Assembly (NCBI GenBank): GCA_038030265.1
Contig: CM075939.1
Span: 45,117,253-45,181,252 of the forward strand
Source: Corythucha ciliata
Taxonomy: Eukaryota > Arthropoda > Insecta > Hemiptera > Tingidae
Direction: 5' to 3'
DNA length: 64,000 nucleotides
The position numbers were made by a program, and so were the translations under genes. Position 1 is the first letter of the stretch; the number at the start of each line of letters is the position of its first letter. The notes under the pieces are model-generated. The model was not told the DNA's origin. It searched no databases and was given only the letters and a program-made list of their open reading frames with translations. Shown here in pieces: positions 57,301-64,000 of this stretch.

Positions 57301-58224
57301 GTTTGAAAGCGTTGTTTTGCGGCTAATATTGAGAAAAACGGCTAATTTGCGAATAAGTTACGGAAAAACACCGATTAGTGGATAAAGCGCAGAACTATAA
57401 AACGGTAAAAAACAGCTGAAATTTACAAAAAAAAAATACTCATTCACGTCTAAATTTGAGGAAAACGCCAATTGGCGGCTAAAACAGATAAAATGCTAGT
57501 TTGAGGCTGAAATCAAGATTAATCGCTAATTCACTGCTTTAAAGCCGGCTCCACACATGCGGTGTTTGCCAAATAACGAGCAAAATATTTATAAATGTCT
57601 AGCATCGCCTAGAAACCGACCAACTGAAAATTGAAAAATAGTGTGTAGCCGGCTTAACATTGAGAAAGAATTTCGATGAATCGTTCAGCAGGCTCAGCTA
57701 TTATTGAACACACCAATTCATGATTTCTATAGGCAACGACGTGACTAACTTTCAATACTAACTTAAATTTTTAGTTTTAAAACATTGATTCGAGGATAAT
57801 ATTGGGAAAAAGAGCTCATTTGCCTCTAAAATTAAGGAAAATACACAAATTCTCAAGGCAACTATCACGGTCAGGTATCTGAAGGCTAATTCGCTTCTAA
57901 AATAGAGAAAATGCGCAAACCATAATTTTCTTTAGGCGATTAATACGAGGCTAAAATTGAGAAAGCATGCAAGTGTGCTAATCTAGTGGCAAGTAACGTG
58001 GCAAAAAGTTTGTAAAAGTGCTAATATTCGCGGCCTATGCATTGAAAAAGCGCTAATCCCTAGTAAAATGCGACAAAATCACGAATACTTGGCCATACTT
58101 GAGCAAAATCGCTAATTCGAGGCAATAAAATTGAGAAGAAGCAGCGATGAATTACTCAGCAGGTTCGTCACGGCTAAAATTGAGTAAAGCGCTAATTCAC
58201 GGCTAACGTATGTAGAAAATCAGC
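57301..58224 (-). repeat. Family A array, minus orientation
   Basis: GGCTAAAATTGAGAAAGC and similar units recur. The array is interrupted at 57,540-57,660 by non-unit DNA (CCGGCTCCACACATGCGG and AGCCGGCTTAAC), which may be a separate small insertion. Confidence 0.55.
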
Positions 58225-58397
58225 GAACCAATGAAATCAAGTCTCTCCTCGCTCGTTGTCTTTACTCGCTAAGTGCACCTTACGCTTACCTATATGTATT
58301 AGATAATTTTTAGTGCTCTGATGATGACGCAGGGGCGTTGAAAGTGCACTTAGCGAATAAATACAACGAGCGTGGAGAGACTTGATTTTATTGGTTC
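58225..58397. mobile_element. 173-bp fold-back element (MITE-like)
   Basis: Arms at 58,225-58,278 and 58,344-58,397 are inverted copies matching at 50 of 54 positions. They begin GAACCAAT at the left and end ATTGGTTC at the right, with a 65-bp loop. No target duplication is clear. The element sits in the middle of a minus-oriented family A array and probably inserted into it. Confidence 0.75.
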
Positions 58398-59900
58398 ACT
58401 GCTTTGTACCGCAACTCAACCGATACAGGACCTTAAAATGAAAAATTGTGTGTAGAAAATATGATTAATTCACGCTTGAAAAAACCCCGTAATTCACAGC
58501 TAAAATGGAAAAAATGCGTAAATTCGGCTAAGGCGGTCAAAAAGCACTCATTCGCAGCTAAAATGAAATGAACAATCAATTTGAGATCGCTGAATCCCCG
58601 AGGCTAAAATTGAATAAAAGTGATAGATACTTCGCGGCTGAAACTAAGAAAATGAATTGCTGCTAAAATTGTGAAAAAACGCTAATTATTAGGACAAAGC
58701 GCTCACTCGTACCAAAAATGGATAAAAACGCTAATTCGTGGATCAAAAAGGGAGAATTCGTGAATTCATTGCTAAAATTGAGTTACAGCAGTGATTCTCG
58801 CCTAAAGTTGGAAAAGCTCTTTTAATTTGCCGGCAAAAATTGAGATAAGCGCTCATTTGCAGCCAGGGGCGTAGCCAGCCCGTGATCAAGGGGTGGGCAG
58901 CCAGCCCGGCACAGATCCAGAGTTTGGTGGGGGGGGGGCGCACGTCTTGAGAAAAAGTGCTCGTTCGCGGATGAAATCCATGAAAAGGACATTTTGCGGA
59001 TAGTACTCAGGGAAAATGCCCATTCACGGCTAGAATTGAGAAATAGCGCTGATACACGTTAATTTTGAGAAATAAATCTCATTATTCGCGGTCGAAATTG
59101 AGAAAACACGCTAATTTGCGGTTTCGCGATCCAAAGTCCGGGCCGAAATTAAGAAAATGCGCTAATTCACGGTTTACAGTGCTCTTTTCACAGCTAAAAT
59201 TGACAGAAAAAAATTGCTCGTTGAATGTAGAATTGAGAAAAATCGCTCATTTGCGGCTAAAATTGAGGATAAACGCCAATTCACAGCAAAAGTTGAGAAA
59301 TGAAGCTCATTCACGCATGAAAAAAAGTGCTAATTGACTGTTTAATTACACGTGTATATATCAAGTTTGTGGGTACAATCGAGAAAAAGCGCGACCTAGC
59401 GCATACATTTTTGAAAAAGTTTTCAAAAATTTCAAGATTCGCGATGCAACGTCCGGATCAAATTAATGAAATTCGCTAACATGTGGATTATGTGGACCTT
59501 TTCACAGCTGAAATTATTCAAAAATTGGTCAAGGCAGAATTGATTAAAGCACTAATATGCGGCTAAAATTGAGGGAAAACGAATTGGCAAAATTATTGTC
59601 ACCGTTTGTTGTTGATTGGTGGAATTGTCGTGGCTAAAATTGAGAAATAGGGTTCATTCACGGGTTAAACTGAGGAGAAACTGCTCTTTTGCGGCTGAAA
59701 TTGACAGAACGCACCTATTCGCGGTTTATAGGAGATGCCCAGTGCTGGCCGTAATAAATGCGTTATTTCACGGTTTTTTGAGACCTTTTTACGGCTAAAA
59801 TGAAGAAAATGGGCTAGTTCGAGGTAAAATTGAGAAAAAACACACAGTTTCAGTTAAAATTAAGGAAAAACGTCAATTCGAGGCTACAAATAGTGCTCAA
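58398..59900 (-). repeat. Family A array, minus orientation
   Basis: Regular CGGCTAAAATTGAGAAA-type units run for 1.5 kb. A GC-rich insert at 58,864-58,940 starts CAGGGGCGTAGCCAGC, another hAT-type terminus, and includes a G9 run; its partner end is missing. Open frames within the array simply follow the 30-bp period, which is a multiple of three. Confidence 0.6.
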
Positions 59901-60480
59901 ACTGCGGATCCACGCCTGTGGGCAGCTTCACTAGCGAAAATAACAGATGCATCATTGCCTTTTTGCAGGCTTATAACAGTATCTGGAGGTTGGAATCGCG
60001 TCAATTCACGGTCATCAGAGACTAAATTTGCACAGAAACTGCCACTATCCGTCAAAAAATAAATATCTGGTGGAAAACTGTCGTTTGAAGCCTTCTATTT
60101 CGGATTGTATGTCGAAAAACTGAGACTTCCCTCCCCCTCGAAAAGTGATACTTTTGGAGCTAAACTTTAAATTTTAGACCTGAGACGGTAAATAGAGCTG
60201 GCAGTTTCTCTCCCACCATTTATGTCTGTAAGGCACAACGGTCAAAACACCGTTTGAGCTAACCCAAACACACAAAATTGCTGTCGAACCTTGCGAAAAT
60301 GGGATTTTAGTGCGAAAAATCAGCAAAATCTGTTTCCAAGTTGAGCCGACTCTCGAAATCGGTTTGTCAGCAACCGATGAGCGAAAATGTGTTGGTTTTT
60401 TAGTGAGAAAAATCCGCAAAATTTGTTTTATGGAGCGAAATTCAATAAATTTGTGTTTCTGTTAGCCATATCAGGGAAAA
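59901..60480 (+). repeat. Family D-like then family B repeats
   Basis: Up to about 60,170 the sequence is decayed and has no clear unit. From 60,240 CGCAAAATTTGTTTTATGG and CACAAAATTGC-type blocks follow, which is family B in plus orientation. Confidence 0.4.
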
Positions 60481-60831
60481 TGTTGATGAGGGAAAATGAT
60501 CAGGGAAAAAATCAGCAGTTTATTTCACTTTTACTTCCATGTTCTCTTTGGGAATGGAAGTATGGTGTTCGTGTTAGCTACGAAATAGCGCTTTTTCTTT
60601 ATTTTATCCAAATTTGCCTTCAGAAAACTCGAATTCGCACTTTTTCTTAATTTTCACTACGAAAAACTGTTTTTACTCACTTTTAGCCGTGAATTTGCGC
60701 GCTTTTTCTTTATTCAAGCTGCGTATATTACTGTTTTTCTCTGTCATTTGTAGTCACAAATTGGCAATTTTACTCTTTTTCACGTTTCCTACATCCATAA
60801 ATCACCATTTTTCCACTTGTGAGCTTTTCAG
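60481..60831 (+). repeat. Short family A array, plus orientation
   Basis: TTTTTCTTTATTTTATCC and GAATTTGCGCGCTTTTTC-like units form a short array that stops abruptly at the GC-rich island starting at 60,832. Confidence 0.5.
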
Positions 60832-61055
60832 AGGTCCTCCTCCCCTCCGGACGGGGGTTCCCGCGGGGCGGTCCGAGCCGCCGAACCCGCGGAATTCAGT
60901 GACGCTGGATGTCCAGTCCAATGCCCCTGGGAAGGGTATACCGGACTGCTTGACCCATGGAACCAGCCGGTCTGGACCGGGAGTTTCCCATTAGCTGCCA
61001 GGAGCATGAAATTCGCCTCCAGGAAAGGCCCTTGGACTAAGAAGCTCACTGTTTA
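60832..61055. other. GC-rich island with open frames on both strands
   Basis: The segment is far richer in G and C than anything nearby. It is preceded by GAGCTTTTCAG, which looks like a 3' splice site. At least two plus-strand frames and one minus-strand frame (61,049-60,828) are open throughout. One plus frame contains CPWEGYTGLLDPWNQPVW and ends at 61,053. I recognise none of the products. It may be an exon, a piece of a foreign or mobile sequence, or a GC-rich repeat. Confidence 0.4.
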
Positions 61056-64000
61056 AAACAAACGCTGTCATTCATTGGTTATAGTCGCTACAGAGGACCT
61101 GTCAGCTCGGCCGGGTCTCACCAGGGATTTTATCGTTTACCCCGACTCTTCGGGCAATTCAAACGTCACTTTAATTCCCCGGAGCATTTATTTTTCGGAT
61201 ATAATCTTGCTCCCCCACCTCCATCCGCAACAACACCAATGTCTCTGTATGAAATCATTTTCCCTTCCATCAACTGTAGCAGGAAATCAATAGACAGCCC
61301 TTCAGAGGTGATTCATTCATCTTCTGATAGTCTCCTAGTAACAAACCAGACACGGCGTAATTTTTCTTCACTTTTTTATAACGTTTCAACCCACCTCCTT
61401 TATCACCAACACCACCAAAAGAGTTTATAACTCACATCATAGCGTAAAAGATGCATCAAGGTCTCCATTTCTCTCTCTCTTCACATCTTCTTATCCCCCT
61501 CGTTTCAAGGCATGAAAAATCACAACGAAAAAAAAAAAAAAAAAGAGGCGTCCGTGTGTGAACCAACCGAGAAAGATATTATAAAAAGACAGTATTTAGA
61601 GAATTTCTTCAACGTGACTAATCTTTCACAGGAAATATTTCTGCCTAATTGGACACATTTTGTCCTTCCTTCCCCCTCCCGTCCAACCCCTAAGTCTTGC
61701 CAAAAGGCACTTTGTGACAGTTTCTTTCCTCCTGTCGTACCCATTCATCAGGTAAAAGAGATTGTCGTGGGTTAAGGGGGAAAGGGGAGTCATAAGGGAC
61801 AGAGACTTTTAAAAAGCAGAATGGCGGGGAAAGGTTGAACAGGTGTGATTTTTGCTTGAAAAAGGTTGTTAGCTATGTTGATAAAAAGGCTGGGTGGAAG
61901 GACGTTCAGGCAACGGCATAGTAATGGTTATAAATAACGTATAGCAAATGAGAAACGCGTGCGCTTTTTTCTCTAGAAAAAAAAATACAAATATATATAT
62001 AAGGTAGGTAATTGCTTTTTAAGCTTAATCCTAGCGGCGGCGAAATTTCCCAAAGAATCGTAACCCTCTTCCTTCTTTCTGCCATCAGCATCACCTTAAG
62101 TGGATTCCAACGACTTAAAATGGGACAGGCGAAAAGGGTGGGGCGGTGGCCAAGAGGAGCGCACAAGAAGCTTCAGAGGCTGTCGGTGCAGACGTTTAAA
62201 AAGAAGTCGAAAGAGGGAGTGAGAGTGAGAGAGAGAGAAGAAAAAAGATTCTTGATGGATCAATTAAAGTGTCCTTCTTTTTTGTTTTAGACAATGACAA
62301 ACACTGTGTCAGAGTCAACAGATAAGTACGCGGAGCATTCATCCATTAAAATTGTCATTTTTGTGCCTAAAAATAACTTTAGAATGTAAATTGTTTTTAT
62401 CGCGAAATTTTTTACTCGTTTTTCAAACCACTAATTGAATTCCGAACGCCCCTCCCCCTCCACAATACCCTCTTAAGAGATTTATTTATTGTGTTTTCCT
62501 ACTCAAAAATCCAGCTATTTGAATAATGTACCTAATTAAAAGTAACAAGGTTCATTATCCTTCGCCAAGGCAGGTCTAGTCGTCCCTTTTGTGTTCTTTC
62601 CAACCGGATTATAAATTTTAAACCCAGGGCGATTGTCTTTTTTAAGAAAAAAAAAAAAAAAAATAGGTCTCGGAGACCTAAACCCATAAGTTTTTGTATG
62701 CTAACCTCTTTGAATATTCATGAACTACCGCACACATAACAAAAAACCCCTTGCGGGGGTTATAAATCGTTACAGTTTGGTATCGCCAACCCACTCTGTG
62801 AAGCAGTGCGGTGGGGGGAGACTTCTTGTAAATGAAAGAAAATAAAAAAAAGGTTACATAGAACGCTCGGGCCGCTGTCTCATTAGTTTTGTCACCGGTT
62901 GTATAAATACCTTTTTTTTTGCTCGTTAATGAAGTTTAGTGCTTACCTGCGGAAAGAGAAATAAAATTATTATTGGAAAAAAAAAAAAAAAAAAAAATCG
63001 ATTTCATTGCGATGATGAAGGGGGAGGCTATGTATGTATTTATGTTGAATAACTCATGAACCCCGAGGGGGGGAGGTTATACGAGCCTCTAACGCCTTTT
63101 ACATCTAGAGAGACATGTCTACGCATCTTCAAGTGGATTCTATAATAAGAAGAAAGAAAAAATACTGCTCTTGTAACCCCTTCACCGCCCCCCCCCCCAC
63201 AGACAATCACGAAAACACAACACCGCACAAAATGGTTTCAAGTACAAGCCAGTTCCCATGAAGAGAAGATGAAAAAAAGATGTTTCCCTTCATGAAACAT
63301 GGAAAATAAGCGAGAAATTGTTGAGAAATCACGCACATTCAAAAAAGAAATTTCCAAAAAGCAAAGGGGAACAAGCTGACAGAATATTAACAAGACGTCC
63401 CTTTCTTCCTCGTACTATTAACGAGAGACCACACGCAACGGAATTTGTTTAAAAGTTAATTTTTTTTTTTAAATCACGAAACAGTTTAAATATTTTAAAC
63501 AGGCTCAACTAGTATAGCGTTTAATAGTGTGCTGTTGCGGGGGGGGGGGAGTACATTAAAATTTAAAAAATCTAGTTTTTATTTATTTTAAATAGGCCCG
63601 TGGTCACCGCCTCTCTTAATAGTGACCACATCATTTTCTTGAGAAGACAAAATGCTTTGGAATTAGCGTGGGTGTAGTTATTGAAGGAAAGAAAATTGCT
63701 GTGGCGCGGGAGGAGGCATAAATTAAAAGTAAATAAATACTCGAAAACTAATGAGCTCGTTCAATTATACAAACTACTGTTTATTTAAAAACTGGAAAAA
63801 TAAGACAAACCTACGCTGATGGGGAGGGTTCAGTGTGGCAACAGGGCCGTTGTTTCTAAATGAAGAGTGAGCTTGCTTAAAAGGGAAAAGGAGGGTGGGA
63901 CAAGGGTTGAGCAGGTGTTTCTTGGCGTTTTACACTGCCCTTAAAACAAAGACACAAAGTTATATGCCCCCCCCCTCACCACCCAAAGGGCCCTTTTTAG
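61056..64000. other. Mostly unique AT-rich DNA
   Basis: No family A-D arrays are visible. A-runs at 61,528-61,545 and 62,977-62,997, G-runs near 63,538 and C-runs near 63,188 and 63,966 occur. Small hairpins lie at 62,667-62,683 (TAGGTCTC/GAGACCTA) and 62,745-62,761. TTTAAAT/ATTTAAA tracts are common after 63,440. Nothing codes convincingly. Confidence 0.45.

Noticed and set aside
58314..58343. Hammerhead-ribozyme-like core (CTGATGA ... GAAA) in the loop of the fold-back element
   Set aside because: A small ACGC/GCGT stem lies between the two motifs, but one extra base is present, stem I cannot be formed and the expected U before the cleavage site is C. Too many core deviations.
59065..59337. 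Open frame with repeated KLRK/ANSR-like peptide
   Set aside because: It is the translation of the 30-bp family A period, which preserves frame because 30 is divisible by three.
62745..62761. Rho-independent terminator-like hairpin (AACCCC, loop, GGGGTT)
   Set aside because: Eukaryotic context without an upstream gene; a short GC hairpin in AT-rich DNA is expected by chance.

Overview
The window looks like nuclear DNA of an arthropod, most likely an insect. The evidence is a first coding exon of a Derailed/RYK-type Wnt receptor, a GT donor site, I-type and CR1/L2/Jockey-like non-LTR retrotransposons, a broken C2H2 zinc-finger gene with HTGEKPF linkers, many mononucleotide runs and very low coding density. 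A hemipteran such as a whitefly would fit, but that is a guess from style only. No bacterial operons, rRNA genes or CRISPR arrays are present.

Layout. 1-10.4 kb is repeat-rich DNA: degenerate tandem arrays, a tRNA-like sequence between 73-bp direct repeats, and a CR1/L2/Jockey-like LINE 3' end between two 535-bp direct repeats. 10.4-15.6 kb holds a nearly complete but dead I-group non-LTR retrotransposon on the minus strand (ORF1, endonuclease, RT, RNase H, zinc knuckle). 16.4-20.7 kb is a 4.3-kb element with hAT-like ends and a perfect 8-bp target duplication. Inside it sits a second RNase-H-type LINE whose 5' part is inverted in the pattern of twin priming. 20.7-24.5 kb carries more arrays and another 8-bp-TSD element. 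At 26,484-26,592 lies exon 1 of a derailed/RYK gene on the plus strand. I saw no later exon, so the remaining 37 kb may be its first intron or may run past it. That stretch contains arrays, an inverted pair of LTR-like sequences around a tRNA-Lys-type primer-binding site (37.4-38.1 kb), a 2.5-kb hAT-like element with a perfect 8-bp TSD (52.4-55.0 kb), a zinc-finger pseudogene (55.9 kb), a 173-bp fold-back (58.2 kb) and a GC-rich island of unknown origin (60.8 kb).

The most unusual content is a set of degenerate tandem repeats covering roughly a third of the window by my tally. Family A has a 30-31 bp unit built from GCGAATTAGCG and TTTTTCTCAATTTTAGCC. Family B is built around CACGAAATTGG followed by a T-run and GAG/AGC. 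Family C uses GCCATTTTTAGGGCGCGAA. Family D is built around CCAGAAACTGG-like blocks. Family A is not simple satellite DNA: long stretches align colinearly between distant loci in both orientations (about 1.5-4.7 kb with 52.9-55.0 kb, and 21.3-22.3 kb reversed with 36.4-37.3 kb). Several copies end in CAxTGGCG-like or CAGGGCCG-like termini flanked by 8-bp duplications. I read them as large non-autonomous hAT-like transposons whose bodies are decayed minisatellites and which act as landing sites for other elements. The only gene likely to be functional for the host is the derailed/RYK exon.
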